Shown: piece after piece, positions 1 to 9,019 of the stretch
Layout: each line of letters starts with the position of its first letter
How positions within the stretch are numbered: the first letter of the stretch is position 1
Origin: Psychrobacillus sp032154225
Lineage (GTDB): Bacteria > Bacillota > Bacilli > Bacillales_A > Planococcaceae
Direction: 5' to 3'
NCBI RefSeq assembly: GCF_032154225.1
Contig: NZ_JALDYF010000001.1
Coordinates: 372,001-436,000, forward strand
DNA: 64,000 nt
Program-made: the position numbers and the translations under genes
The notes under the pieces: model-generated
The model's database searches: none
What the model was told of the DNA's origin: nothing
What the model saw: only the letters and a program-made list of their open reading frames with translations

Positions 1-815
1 GATGATTTATCTGTATAATAGTTGTCTTCTTTAAAAGTCAATGCATCCTCTTTTGTCTTGCCAATTAAGTCCAAAACATTCGACGCGTTGAAACAGCCAT
101 TAATTTTATAAGATTTCGCTACCAATACCGCTGCTACTTCAGGCAATTGAGAATAACCTGGTGCCAATAATATGTTTGGAACAACATCTAATGATGGAAA
201 AATGGTTTTAGTAAGCTCTAGCCCACTAAAAGTATTTGTAGATTCCTCATATCCTCCAATAATTTCTAAAGTTGTTACTGATGAAGGATCTAATTGATCA
301 AATGTTGCTTTTAATGATGTGATAGCTGAGCTAGAAAGAATAGATACTACTACATGCCCTTCGTCATTAAATCCAACGACATAATCTGTATCTTTTACAT
401 AAGATGTAGCCCCGGTACTATCTTTTAATACTAAGGAATCAAGTAATACCCCTTCCTCTTTTATTACTCCGATTTTATTGGTAATTGTTATACTCACGTC
501 TGTTTCAGTCTTTTTATGAGCATTAGGATCAAGTACGTTTACGAATACAACAGGAGCTACTTTCAAAACTTCAAAGTTTACATACATCGCTTCACAAAGA
601 GTAAAATTTTCATAATCATTTGAATACCCAAAATGACTTTTCGCTTCTTCCAATGACCTTAATAAAATCGGTTTATTTACTTTTGACTTTGGATCTGAAG
701 TTAAGTTTATTGGTGCAGTACCAAATATTACTTGCACTGCTGAAAGTGTCTCTAATGGTTGCTCAATGGAAGTTGGATTTTCAAGTATTGTAAAGCCATG
801 GTTATACTTCTTCAT
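1..815 (-). CDS. Phage contractile tail sheath protein (3' end outside window)
   Basis: About 271 N-terminal residues are visible; the gene runs off the left edge. The start ATG at 815 overlaps the upstream stop by 14 bp. The beginning (MKKYNHGFTILENP), followed by 'SAVQVIFGTAPIN' and the later 'GGYEES...APGYSQLPEVAA' stretch, resembles myovirus tail sheath (gpFI/Mu gpL type) proteins, which assemble around the tail tube and contract on infection. It follows the head-completion genes, the usual place for sheath and tube. This gene is the main evidence that the prophage has a contractile tail. The assignment is by sequence feel, not by a database match. Confidence 0.8.
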   Translation of the reverse strand, partial: MKKYNHGFTILENPTSIEQPLETLSAVQVIFGTAPINLTSDPKSKVNKPILLRSLEEAKSHFGYSNDYENFTLCEAMYVNFEVLKVAPVVFVNVLDPNAHKKTETDVSITITNKIGVIKEEGVLLDSLVLKDSTGATSYVKDTDYVVGFNDEGHVVVSILSSSAITSLKATFDQLDPSSVTTLEIIGGYEESTNTFSGLELTKTIFPSLDVVPNILLAPGYSQLPEVAAVLVAKSYKINGCFNASNVLDLIGKTKEDALTFKEDNYYTDKS

Positions 816-1131
816 TTACAATTCCACCTTTCGTTTTACTAGCAGCCAATTCATAAAGTAAGTACTCTCGTGAACCTTTTATGACGAGATTTCTTTGCAC
901 TAAAGGGAGCTCCTTTGGTTCAATGAATAAACTTTTTAAAATCGGCATTGTTTCAATATGTTTTTTTACGTGGTCTGGTAATTCACCTTTGAATATTTGA
1001 TACTGCTGCAGATTTTTTAAAGTTGGGCCAAAATAAATAAGCTGCTGATTTGATTTATCAGCAACTTTTGGCTTTGTTTTTTTATTTGGAACAGTTTTTT
1101 CAACTTCATCTAATACTTTTTCTTCTGTCAT
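802..1131 (-). CDS. Hypothetical phage protein between tail completion and sheath genes
   Basis: 109 residues. The start ATG has GGAGG about 8 nt upstream and overlaps the previous stop (ATGA-type coupling). The N-terminal 30 residues are charged and Lys/Val-rich, probably disordered; the rest (from LIYFGPTLKNL) looks like a compact domain ending in TKGGIVNEEV. I do not recognise a family. In myophages the gene just before the sheath is often a small tail-assembly or DUF2635-like protein, so a structural or assembly role is inferred from position only. Confidence 0.6.
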   Translation of the reverse strand: MTEEKVLDEVEKTVPNKKTKPKVADKSNQQLIYFGPTLKNLQQYQIFKGELPDHVKKHIETMPILKSLFIEPKELPLVQRNLVIKGSREYLLYELAASKTKGGIVNEEV

Positions 1132-1592
1132 ATCATTGCCTCCACATCTTCACGCATTGAGCGTGGTAATTCCCAACTTGTTTCAATCCAAGCAAAATAG
1201 TAAGGGTGGTTATCTTGATCGTTATAAAACCATTTTGGAGATTCTATCATTTCAAATTTTTCATCTACTGTAGGATTCCGTTCTAAATCCTGAATAGTTT
1301 TCTCTACAATAGATAATGCATCCCGATAACCTTGGTTATCTGAATTATCATCATGTGTAGCGATAATAAATAAAACTTTTACTTGGCCATTTTCACCTTC
1401 GTCCAAGTAGATAATGACACATGGATAATACGTGTCTTCTGGATTTCTAGAGGCAGATTTAACTTTTCTAGGAAGATGCTGTTCAAAAACTTGGACTTGT
1501 TTTAATACACCTTCCTGCGAATCCAATTGCATTCCTGTTAGAGCGTTTTTCGTTCGTGTTTTTAGAGCCTTTTGCAAATTTAACGCAGTCAT
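1128..1592 (-). CDS. Phage tail completion/terminator-like protein
   Basis: 154 residues; AGGAGG lies 9 nt before the ATG at 1592. The middle (YPCVIIYLDEGENGQVKVLFIIATHDDNSDNQGYRDAL) matches the pattern of Firmicutes phage tail-terminator/completion proteins, in which a strand-rich core reports on diurnal sets of strands and one helix (ALSIVEKTIQDL). It lies between the minor tail protein Z homologue and the sheath, the usual tail-terminator position. Such proteins cap the tail tube and join it to the head. The role rests on position and general fold features. Confidence 0.55.
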   Translation of the reverse strand: MTALNLQKALKTRTKNALTGMQLDSQEGVLKQVQVFEQHLPRKVKSASRNPEDTYYPCVIIYLDEGENGQVKVLFIIATHDDNSDNQGYRDALSIVEKTIQDLERNPTVDEKFEMIESPKWFYNDQDNHPYYFAWIETSWELPRSMREDVEAMI

Positions 1593-2155
1593 TAACTAGA
1601 CCTCCTAACTGTCAGAATTCTGTTTATTTCATGGTCCAACCTTTTTTCAAAAGCATCTTGACCTTTCTCTTGAATTGGACTTCCGATATCTTCATTTCCT
1701 AACATTTGAGGAATTGATGGTCCAAACAATCTGCCAATAGGAAGTCTAGACTTTTTAGCGCGAAGGAACAGTTTAGGACCGTTAATATCAGCCATGAAAG
1801 CCCCTTTTAACTTCTTTACCCCATCTTTTTTCACAGCAACGCTTAATGTCGATTTCCTTTTAGGATTAATTGACTTGGGAGTGACTTTAAATTTATCAAG
1901 AGGTATTGCTCCACCTTTTGACTTTACTTCTGCAGATAATGAACCTTTACTTGCTCTATTTTTTTTGAGAGTAACATCTATATCACCTGCTTTGATGTGA
2001 TATTCTTTACGGACTTCTTTTTTGATATTCGTATTGATGTTTGACATTCCTCTGTTTAATGCACTAGCTATAGCATTAGGCGCTTTGCTTTTGAATGAGC
2101 CCAACCTTGACTGGACTTCCTTTAAACTTCGTTCATCAAAACCCACTGTAAACAT
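1592..2155 (-). CDS. Phage minor tail protein Z-like (GPZ)
   Basis: 187 residues, rich in Lys and Arg. The start shares one base with the upstream stop (TGATG), so translation is probably coupled. The N-terminal helix 'APNAIASALNRGMSNINTNIKKEVRKEYHIKAGDI' and the C-terminal 'GPSIPQMLG...DHEINRIL' are the hallmarks of lambda gpZ-like minor tail proteins (PF06763 type). These act at the head-tail junction during tail completion. Flanking genes are the head-tail joining protein and the terminator-like protein, which fits. Confidence 0.75.
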   Translation of the reverse strand: MFTVGFDERSLKEVQSRLGSFKSKAPNAIASALNRGMSNINTNIKKEVRKEYHIKAGDIDVTLKKNRASKGSLSAEVKSKGGAIPLDKFKVTPKSINPKRKSTLSVAVKKDGVKKLKGAFMADINGPKLFLRAKKSRLPIGRLFGPSIPQMLGNEDIGSPIQEKGQDAFEKRLDHEINRILTVRRSS

Positions 2156-2472
2156 CAGGCGCTAGTCCTTTCGCATAAAACTACTAGCATCCCAAGTTCT
2201 TCTTTACAATCCACTACAAGCCATTTAACGTTGTCATAAAAAACGATATTATCTGGGCGTGGATAAAAGGATATAGCAGATCGCTTGACATAAAAAAGGA
2301 GATCCTCTGTATGGACCCCTCTGACGCCTTTTCTCAATTGACGCTTTTTCATTTCATCATCATCAATTAGAACGACTACATCTTCATTTTCAAAGTTGAT
2401 ATTTTCTCCAAATTCATCTGGATTAAGAAATGTGTTAGAAATATCATTTTCCATTTGAGCTTTAAAATCCAT
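2155..2472 (-). CDS. Phage head-tail joining (adaptor/stopper) protein
   Basis: 105 residues; AAGGAG with good spacing precedes the ATG at 2472. The protein is acidic at the N-terminus and strand-rich (VVVLIDDDEMKKRQLRKGVRGVHTEDLLFYVKR), ending in a beta hairpin. The size and position between capsid and gpZ homologue fit lambda gpFII-like head-tail attachment proteins. These plug the portal after packaging and dock the tail. Family membership is inferred from position and length, not from a diagnostic motif. Confidence 0.6.
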   Translation of the reverse strand: MDFKAQMENDISNTFLNPDEFGENINFENEDVVVLIDDDEMKKRQLRKGVRGVHTEDLLFYVKRSAISFYPRPDNIVFYDNVKWLVVDCKEELGMLVVLCERTSA

Positions 2473-2485
2473 ATTGTCACTCCTT

Positions 2486-2899
2486 TTACTCAGGAATTTG
2501 ATCTAAGAAATGTTCTTCCAGCTCTTTTTCAATAATTAAATTAATTAAATTTTGTTTCGAAATATTACCTGCAAATTCTAATTCTAACGATTTTGCCTCA
2601 CCCCTAAGAATGTCTAGTTTGAAGTGATCATTAATTAAATTAAATACTTGGTCATCTGTTAAAGCATCTTCTGGACTTCCTAATCCATCATCTAAACCAG
2701 TTATTGGCATAGATGATTCACCATGTTCCGATTCAGTTGTTTCTTTGGAAGGAAATGAAGTTATTGTTTCATTAGTAACCTTAGCAGCATTCAAATTTAA
2801 TAGACGTTTTGATGATGAGTCATCAACTTCTATTAAAATTTGATTCCGTTCAAAACGTTTACCGTTGTGCTTAATACGTTTCAATGCGATCAAATTCAT
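2486..2899 (-). CDS. Hypothetical phage head protein with HeH/LEM-like C-terminus
   Basis: 137 residues; AAGGAGGAG precedes the ATG at 2899. The N-terminal 30 residues (MNLIALKRIKHNGKRF...) look like a small basic beta domain, followed by a Ser/Thr/Glu-rich linker (about 45-75). The C-terminal helix pairs 'LTDDQVFNLINDHFKLDILRGEAKSLEL' and 'ISKQNLINLIIEKE' resemble HeH/SAP-like helix-extended-helix folds. It sits directly downstream of the major capsid gene, where lambda has the packaging accessory gpFI. Its function is not established. Confidence 0.55.
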   Translation of the reverse strand: MNLIALKRIKHNGKRFERNQILIEVDDSSSKRLLNLNAAKVTNETITSFPSKETTESEHGESSMPITGLDDGLGSPEDALTDDQVFNLINDHFKLDILRGEAKSLELEFAGNISKQNLINLIIEKELEEHFLDQIPE

Positions 2900-2914
2900 A
2901 AACTTGTCTCCTCC

Positions 2915-3958
2915 TTATACAACCGTTGCTACATACCAACCATTAACATCTCCTGGTTGAGGCACAGGGCGTGAGCTTAAACGAACCATGAATGTTTCAT
3001 TTTGTGAATCTGCCCAAGTTTTAGGAACGACTGCACCTTCATACGTAACAAACTTCTGTGATTTTTCATCAAGAATTGTGATAGCTCCATATGCAAACCC
3101 GCCTGATTTAGAGCGAGCTAACAATACTTTGTTCGCTGGGACAAATGGATGTTCATCGCCGCTTTCGTCTAGGTACCAATCATCGTACGTGTAAATTTCA
3201 ATGCCTAATCCAGGTATTTTCCCAATGAATGTAATGGCATCATTTTGCACCGACGGTTGAATTTGTCCGATATTTACATTCAGTTTATTGAATTTATTTA
3301 AGAATTTTTCGTGACTCATTATCGCATTATGTGCATCTTCACCTAAAATAAGAATATTAGGAGAAACTCCTGATTCCTTAATAATATCTTTTCTCCAACC
3401 AGCGATATCACCGTAAGGATCACTATCTGGACTTGTCCATTTGTCAGTACCTGATAATACATCTGATTGAGTGAATTCATAGTCAATTTCTTGCTCAATT
3501 GTTTTTTCGCCATTTGCATCTGCATAGCCTTGCAAAATAACTTTGCCTGTAAATAATACTTGGGCAGACATCCACTCTTTCCGGCGAGTAATAGTATCAC
3601 TCAACTCTTCCATATCACTTGCAAGTAATCTCACTTGACGTTGCGCTGGAGTCATTGTACTTACAACACTTTCCCCAATTAAACGAGCTTGTAGATCATC
3701 CGCTATCATTGGTCGTTGCGGTGCTAATCGTGGTGCTGTATAACGTTCCGTTTTATATCCGTCGCGTTTTACAGTAACTCCACCTACTCGTGGTGCAACG
3801 AATGGTGCAAGTGTACGTTTCCCTTTTTTAATATCTAAAAGGACTTCTTCAGTTAGGAACGTGTCTTCCCCTGGAAAAAACGTGTCTGATAAAAATGTTT
3901 GTGGTTTTGGCATGTTTTGTACTGCTTTTAATAGTGTGTGTGTGCTGTATAAATTCAT
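2915..3958 (-). CDS. Phage major capsid protein (lambda gpE family)
   Basis: 347 residues; AAGGGGG precedes the ATG at 3958. Length and sequence match gpE-type capsid proteins (PF03864): N-terminal 'FFPGEDTFLTEEVLLDIKKGKRTLAPFVAP', 'APRLAPQRPMIADDLQARL' near residue 75, and the C-terminal 'ARSKSGGFAYGAITILDEK...SSRPVP' region. It forms the icosahedral shell. The neighbours upstream (decoration, protease/scaffold) and downstream (joining proteins) give the standard lambda head order. Confidence 0.9.
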   Translation of the reverse strand: MNLYSTHTLLKAVQNMPKPQTFLSDTFFPGEDTFLTEEVLLDIKKGKRTLAPFVAPRVGGVTVKRDGYKTERYTAPRLAPQRPMIADDLQARLIGESVVSTMTPAQRQVRLLASDMEELSDTITRRKEWMSAQVLFTGKVILQGYADANGEKTIEQEIDYEFTQSDVLSGTDKWTSPDSDPYGDIAGWRKDIIKESGVSPNILILGEDAHNAIMSHEKFLNKFNKLNVNIGQIQPSVQNDAITFIGKIPGLGIEIYTYDDWYLDESGDEHPFVPANKVLLARSKSGGFAYGAITILDEKSQKFVTYEGAVVPKTWADSQNETFMVRLSSRPVPQPGDVNGWYVATVV

Positions 3959-3970
3959 TTAAAAGCCCCC

Positions 3971-4348
3971 TTAAATAGTTGATTTCAGATAAATACCGTT
4001 TATTTTTAGTGTTTCTTCGTGATCTGTAATAGTATCTGTTCCACCCAAAATTAATGCTGAGCGATTAAATGCGCCAGAGACATAAACTTGGGCGTTAATT
4101 GCAGTGCCAGATCCGCTACCAGTTGCAACCGTGTCCGTTAAGATAACCGTGCCAGTGATTGCTGGAGTCGCCGTTTTATTTGCAACAGCATATTTGCCTT
4201 CTGCATCTTTACCAAGTACGGTACCTCTTAATAGGTTTTCTTGACCAGCCACTACTGCTACAATCCCTACTTGCACAGGAAAAGATGTATCTGGGATTAA
4301 ATTGTCATAATCGAAAGTTCCGGCCAGATTTCTTAATTGTTGTGCCAT
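3971..4348 (-). CDS. Phage head decoration protein (lambda gpD-like)
   Basis: 125 residues from the ATG at 4348, chosen because GGAGGG stands 8 nt upstream. A longer reading from 4366 would add MGREIN and place that ribosome site inside the gene. The Gly/Ala/Thr-rich sequence (LLRGTVLGKDAEGKYA, then GTAINAQVYVSGAFNRSAL) is typical of HDPD/gpD trimeric proteins that clamp the expanded capsid. It is followed 12 bp later by the capsid gene, as in lambda. Confidence 0.8.
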   Translation of the reverse strand: MAQQLRNLAGTFDYDNLIPDTSFPVQVGIVAVVAGQENLLRGTVLGKDAEGKYAVANKTATPAITGTVILTDTVATGSGSGTAINAQVYVSGAFNRSALILGGTDTITDHEETLKINGIYLKSTI

Positions 4349-4350
4349 GT

Positions 4351-4707
4351 TTATTTCCCTCCCCATAGTTTTTCGAATTCATTTACTACTTTTTCGTCTT
4401 CAGTTGCTTTATTTTGTGGTGCATGGCCGCCAACAACTTCGTTTAATGGTTCAGCATCTTGCTGTAAATTTGCTAATGTCTGTGTACCTCTTGCTTTTTC
4501 AGCTTTAATAATATTTACCGCTAATGCTTCAGCAGTGATTTTGTCATCAAATTTAGCTGCATTTACCAACGCTTCGTTTCCTGGAATCGCAAGATCTTCA
4601 ATATTTTTAATACGAAGATTTTCAGCTGCGGCACCTTCGTTATAACCCTCATTTTTTACTTTTTCAAATAGTTCTGGATGTTCATTTTTCAACTTTTCAA
4701 AATCCAT
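4351..4707 (-). CDS. Nested in-frame scaffolding protein (internal start)
   Basis: An in-frame ATG at 4707, inside the protease gene, is preceded by a strong AAGGAGG site 10 nt upstream. Translation from it gives 118 residues (MDFEKLKNEHPELFEKVKNE...), Ala/Glu/Lys-rich and helical, ending WGGK at the same stop. This reproduces the lambda C/Nu3 arrangement, where the scaffold is made separately from the 3' part of the protease gene. The ribosome site is seen directly; independent production of the scaffold is inferred. Confidence 0.65.
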   Translation of the reverse strand: MDFEKLKNEHPELFEKVKNEGYNEGAAAENLRIKNIEDLAIPGNEALVNAAKFDDKITAEALAVNIIKAEKARGTQTLANLQQDAEPLNEVVGGHAPQNKATEDEKVVNEFEKLWGGK

Positions 4708-5406
4708 AATTGTATTGCCTCCTTTTTGTGAAATTGGTTCTTCTAATGTCGAAGTACTGTTTACAACAGTATGAGAAGGATCTTGTGATAGTTCTTGACG
4801 TACTTTATCAATTACTTCCCTTGGTAACATCCCATTAACTAACTCTGGTCTTTCTAGATTAGCAACTGCTGTATATTCATTTTCAAACATTACAGTATCA
4901 ATAAATCCAGCCTCTTTTGCCTCATGTGCAGTCATCCATGTGGTAGCATCCATCATGTTTTTCAACTCATCCACTGTCTTACCTGTTTTTGCAGAGTATG
5001 CATTAATAATTGATAGATTTATCTTTTGAAGGAACTCACTATTAGCATTCATATCCCGATAATCACCTTCGATACCATTTTGCGCATTGTGAATCATTAG
5101 TTGCGCAGTGGGAGACATTTCAACAATGCCTGACATAGCAATTACGGATGCAGCACTTGCAGCCACGCCGACTATTTGATTTTTTACAATCCCATCAAAC
5201 GCCTTTAAATTTGTATAAATTTCTGATGCAGCAAATACAGATCCTCCACCAGAATTAATAATTACCTGCAGTTCGCGATCTTGATTTCGAACAGCTTGTT
5301 CAATTGCACTAGAAACCTTCCCTGGACTAACAGCAGGAATACCAAACCAATCATATATCCACTGATCAGCATCACCTATAATAGGTCCCTTAATGTCAAT
5401 CTTCAT
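4351..5406 (-). CDS. Phage ClpP-like head maturation protease with C-terminal scaffold
   Basis: 351 residues from the ATG at 5406, preceded by AGGAGGTGG; a reading from 5433 adds nine residues but makes that site internal. Residues about 1-190 are a ClpP/S49-type serine protease. 'INSGGGSVFAASEIY' forms the oxyanion loop, the nucleophile Ser lies in 'GVAASAASVIAM' and the His in 'LMIHNAQNG'. After a linker, residues about 235-351 are a helical, charged scaffold-like domain. It overlaps the portal stop by 11 bp. It probably processes scaffold and portal during procapsid maturation, as lambda gpC does. Confidence 0.85.
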   Translation of the reverse strand: MKIDIKGPIIGDADQWIYDWFGIPAVSPGKVSSAIEQAVRNQDRELQVIINSGGGSVFAASEIYTNLKAFDGIVKNQIVGVAASAASVIAMSGIVEMSPTAQLMIHNAQNGIEGDYRDMNANSEFLQKINLSIINAYSAKTGKTVDELKNMMDATTWMTAHEAKEAGFIDTVMFENEYTAVANLERPELVNGMLPREVIDKVRQELSQDPSHTVVNSTSTLEEPISQKGGNTIMDFEKLKNEHPELFEKVKNEGYNEGAAAENLRIKNIEDLAIPGNEALVNAAKFDDKITAEALAVNIIKAEKARGTQTLANLQQDAEPLNEVVGGHAPQNKATEDEKVVNEFEKLWGGK

Positions 5407-6976
5407 TTTTTTCCACCTCCTCTCTTTGCTCATCTATTGGCACAGTAGCTAATGCTTCTTCTACTAACCCTGCTTCTTTACGTACCTTTTCTTCCATTAC
5501 ACGTAAATCGTGATTTTTGAAGAAGTCTCCACCTGTTAGCTCAGTCGTTTCACGTGTTCTGGTACTATAACCGCCTTTAACACGAAGTTCAGCAGCTCTT
5601 ACTTCTTTTTCTGGATCAAGTTGTCCTTGCGTTGGACCATTCCACTCTGCTTTACAATAAGCATGCTTAACCAGTGGATCAGTAAAAAAACCTGGTGCAT
5701 ATATGCGCCCTTTTGCAACTGCTTCCACTAAAAAAAGCTCATAAATTGGTTGGCAAAATCCATTAGCCATCCATTCACGACGCTTTTTATACATCTTCCA
5801 AGCTTCTAAAAGAGCCCCTCTTGATGCCGAATATGATGATGTAAAATGTTTCATTAATACTTCATAAGGTATTTCAAGTGCTACACCAATCTGCCTACAA
5901 ATAGATGTAACAAAACTATCAAAGGCTGTGTTTGTACGATTTGGATTTGCAAATGATACTGTTTCTCCTTCACGTAAGAAATTCACAACGCCATTTCCTA
6001 GCTCAACCGTATCATCATTGTCTGGATCTATTTGATCTCCGTCTGAAACTCCTCCTAATTCTGGATTAGGTGGTGCTTCTGTTGTTACAAATGCTGTAAA
6101 CATGCTTGAAATTACAGCCGACATTAATTCTGCATCAGAATACCGAGATAACTGTTTTAATAATTCAACGACTGGTGCTAAAATCGGAACACCTCTACGT
6201 TGTTCAGGTCTTTCAACATCCATTAAATGCAATATGTTTGGTCGGCCTGACTTTGAACCATATTTTTCAATACGAGTCCATTTATTTTGAATACTAAACA
6301 CTGAGCTTGGATGATATTTTGCAACGTGATAAGCAACAATTTCACCTTTGCTATCTATTTCTACACCATTAATCAACTTTTCATCTAGAAATGTATTTAC
6401 TGTTGGGTTACATACTCTATCAGCTTCGATGACCTGTACAGTCAATTCATATGGTGTTCCTACTCGTTGGATCATAGGCAAGGTAGTAAATACATCACCA
6501 GACATTAAATACGATAAAAAAACAAGTTGTTGAAGCTCGTAAAAGTTACTCATACGTGTTGTATCGCAATTTTTACTTTCTGCCCAAAATGCAAATTCAC
6601 GTTCAACTTTCGTTTCCCACGCATCTCCTTCTTCAGGAGTCAATCCCAAATATTCATAGTCTATTTGTGTATTAAGTTTTAAACCAGCTCCAACAATATT
6701 TGTGACCATTCCCCTTAATGCACCAGTTGCAATAGGTGCACCCATAAATAAATCCCTCGAACGCTCTCGTAATGTCCCAACATTATACTCAATGTCTTCA
6801 ATTGCTGAACCTGCTTGTGTTTGAAATCCTGCCATACTGGACTTTCTAGTACTTGCTCCATGATTCCCATAACCAAAACCGCCTTGCTCTACTGCATTTA
6901 CTGCTTGTCTTGTTATAGCTCGCTGTAATGCATGTTTAGGGCTTACAAATCCTACGACTTTATCAATAATATTCAC
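5396..6976 (-). CDS. Phage portal protein (lambda gpB family)
   Basis: 526 residues with a GTG start at 6976 preceded by GGAAGTGGGTG. It carries features of lambda-type portals: 'RERSRDLFMGAPIATGALRGMVTNIVGAGL' near residue 70, 'GIPILAPVVE'-like 'RRGVPILAPVVELLKQL', and 'ALEIPYEVLMKHFTSSYSASRGALLEAWK' near residue 380. The dodecameric portal is the DNA entry channel and the docking site for terminase and joining proteins. It lies between the gpW homologue and the protease, in the standard order. Confidence 0.9.
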   Translation of the reverse strand: MNIIDKVVGFVSPKHALQRAITRQAVNAVEQGGFGYGNHGASTRKSSMAGFQTQAGSAIEDIEYNVGTLRERSRDLFMGAPIATGALRGMVTNIVGAGLKLNTQIDYEYLGLTPEEGDAWETKVEREFAFWAESKNCDTTRMSNFYELQQLVFLSYLMSGDVFTTLPMIQRVGTPYELTVQVIEADRVCNPTVNTFLDEKLINGVEIDSKGEIVAYHVAKYHPSSVFSIQNKWTRIEKYGSKSGRPNILHLMDVERPEQRRGVPILAPVVELLKQLSRYSDAELMSAVISSMFTAFVTTEAPPNPELGGVSDGDQIDPDNDDTVELGNGVVNFLREGETVSFANPNRTNTAFDSFVTSICRQIGVALEIPYEVLMKHFTSSYSASRGALLEAWKMYKKRREWMANGFCQPIYELFLVEAVAKGRIYAPGFFTDPLVKHAYCKAEWNGPTQGQLDPEKEVRAAELRVKGGYSTRTRETTELTGGDFFKNHDLRVMEEKVRKEAGLVEEALATVPIDEQREEVEKNED

Positions 6977-6992
6977 TTTTTACACCCACTTC

Positions 6993-7235
6993 CTACAGAT
7001 CACGAGGAATAAAGCGCCTTGCTCGTGTTACTTTTCGTCCAGACGCTTGCAATTCAAGTCCTGCGACTTGGTTGCGCCAGTACTCAATTTGCTTTCGAAT
7101 CTCACTAATATTTGCATAAGTTAATGAACGTGAACCAATCGAATAATTTTGACCATTCGTTACTTTAAGTTCTGCATCTAACCAAGCGCCTAAATGTATT
7201 CTTGCTCGTTCTACTGTAATAATTGCTTCACTCAT
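6993..7235 (-). CDS. gpW-like head-tail joining protein (DUF6148-like)
   Basis: 80 residues; the start overlaps the terminase stop by 4 bp (ATGA). The sequence 'ARIHLGAWLDAELKV', then 'SLTYANISEIRKQIEYWRNQV', with a basic C-terminus (RKVTRARRFIPRDL), matches the helical gpW/DUF6148 group. These bind the portal and stabilise packaged DNA. Its place between large terminase and portal is the same as lambda W. Confidence 0.75.
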   Translation of the reverse strand: MSEAIITVERARIHLGAWLDAELKVTNGQNYSIGSRSLTYANISEIRKQIEYWRNQVAGLELQASGRKVTRARRFIPRDL

Positions 7236-9019
7236 CGATTTGTTCTCCTTCTTCTCCTATTTGTATTCGTTGCCTTTTCCTTTTGTGATGTCATCATTTG
7301 ATATTCTTTATCAAAGTTAGGGTTCAAAATTTCAATTGCTGCTGTATTATAAACTCTTAAGTCAAACGCTTCATTTCGAGCTCGTATTTTCACCCATTTT
7401 TGATAGGGTATTCCACGTTCGTATCGTGTTTCTAATTTTTCAGCTGTTAAACTTTTGAAATATGGCAATTCGTAACCCTTTCCTTTTGGGTAATGACAAT
7501 AGTTTGGACCAAATTCTTCTACGTTTAAGCTTGACATTACTCTCGATTTTCCATCATTTACTCCAAGAGATACTAGCAATGCTTTTAAAGGCTTCGGTCT
7601 TGATGTTCCTGCAATAAGTGGTAAATATTCACCTTTACCTGCGCTTGCCCCTTTGATGGCATAAACTCGCCTTGCTTCTTTCGTTTTCACAAAACGATAC
7701 ACCTCTTGTGTGAAGTGACCACCGCTATCTATACAAGTACAAGCAATGCCAAAATGACGACCATCTTTTTTCATCCATGTTTTTGTTAAATAAGCGTCAA
7801 GCTCTTCCCAAATCCTTGTCTGACTTAAATCCCCATGTAGGACATGGTATTCTATTCCCCAAGATTCTCGACCAACTCCCCAACCAATTACTTCAATTTC
7901 AAATCGATCGTCTTGCACATCCACTGCTGCTGTTAATATTTTTACACTAGTTGGAATATCTGCTTCATATTCTTCGCGTCTATTGAAAATAATTTCATCA
8001 TCAACAACTTCGCCTTCCTCTTCCCATGTTTCACCTAAAGAAGTATTAGTCCAAACTTTCAAGGCTTCAGTGCCTTTCTTTTTAGCTCTCAAATAGGAGG
8101 TAATAACTTCCCCCCACCTGCGCCAAGGACTCAGAAGTTCATTCAAATGAAAGCCACGGATCGAAGAATCTGCAGTAGCAATCCACGTTCCTTTTTGACT
8201 TTTCCATTCATGTTCCGAACTTAGACAGCCACAATATTTACAACGATGTGACTTTGTTTCAAAATCTAGTTGGCTCCACGTTAAAGGTTGATGCTCCTCG
8301 CAAAGAGGACAGGGCAAATTATAGTATTCTTTTGTACTTAACTCGAATTCTTTTTCGATTCTTGAAACTCCTTTTATCGTTGGAGTAGACACTTTAATCT
8401 TTTTTCGATTGTAAAAGTTATTAGTTCTTTTTTCAGCTAAGTCTAGTGGATCTCCTTCGCTACCAGCCGATGCAGGATACCTATCTATTTCATCTGCTAA
8501 TAGTATTCGTATAGGTCGTGCTGCTAATCCGGATGGTGCATTCGCTCCACCTAATGCAATAAATCCACCAGGGAATGATTTATACATTACCGTATTCGAG
8601 CTATCCCTTGATTTCGCATCTCCAACACGTTCTTTAAGAACTGGTGTATCTCTAATCATTGGCGCTATACGTTCTTTTGAAAAATCTTTCGCTTTTTGTT
8701 CTGTTGGTTGAATCATTAACACTGGTGATGGATCAAAATCGATAAAATAGCCTAATGCATTTAGTAATATCTCTGATTTTCCAACTTGTGCAGAAGCCAT
8801 AATGACAATATCTTCAGTGTACGGATCATTAATTGCATCCATAATTTCTCGTTGATAAGGTGCTCTATCTGTACGCCATTGCCCTGATTCAGCAGACGAT
8901 TCTTTAGATAATTTCCGATATTTATCAGCCCATTCAGAAACAGTAAAATCAGGTGGTGGTGATAATGCCTGACTAGATAATCGTTTAAATAGGGATTTTG
9001 TTTGTTCAATTTTTTGCAT
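7232..9019 (-). CDS. Phage terminase large subunit (lambda gpA family)
   Basis: 595 residues from the ATG at 9019; a TTG at 9028 would add three residues. It carries the packaging ATPase near the N-terminus: Walker A-like 'IMASAQVGKSE' near residue 75 and Walker B 'ILLADEIDRYP' near 170. A Cys-rich knuckle follows ('CPLCEEHQ' and 'CKYCGC') near 240-265, and a C-terminal nuclease region contains 'AAVDVQDDRFEIEVIGWG' and 'CIDSGGH'. GpA-type terminases usually cut at cos ends, so cos packaging is expected. The start overlaps the small-subunit gene by 14 bp. Confidence 0.92.
   Translation of the reverse strand: MQKIEQTKSLFKRLSSQALSPPPDFTVSEWADKYRKLSKESSAESGQWRTDRAPYQREIMDAINDPYTEDIVIMASAQVGKSEILLNALGYFIDFDPSPVLMIQPTEQKAKDFSKERIAPMIRDTPVLKERVGDAKSRDSSNTVMYKSFPGGFIALGGANAPSGLAARPIRILLADEIDRYPASAGSEGDPLDLAEKRTNNFYNRKKIKVSTPTIKGVSRIEKEFELSTKEYYNLPCPLCEEHQPLTWSQLDFETKSHRCKYCGCLSSEHEWKSQKGTWIATADSSIRGFHLNELLSPWRRWGEVITSYLRAKKKGTEALKVWTNTSLGETWEEEGEVVDDEIIFNRREEYEADIPTSVKILTAAVDVQDDRFEIEVIGWGVGRESWGIEYHVLHGDLSQTRIWEELDAYLTKTWMKKDGRHFGIACTCIDSGGHFTQEVYRFVKTKEARRVYAIKGASAGKGEYLPLIAGTSRPKPLKALLVSLGVNDGKSRVMSSLNVEEFGPNYCHYPKGKGYELPYFKSLTAEKLETRYERGIPYQKWVKIRARNEAFDLRVYNTAAIEILNPNFDKEYQMMTSQKEKATNTNRRRRRTNR

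Noticed and set aside
4349..4366. Upstream start (MGREIN) for the head decoration protein
   Set aside because: The GGAGGG site would then lie inside the coding sequence, and homologues begin at the MAQQ methionine.
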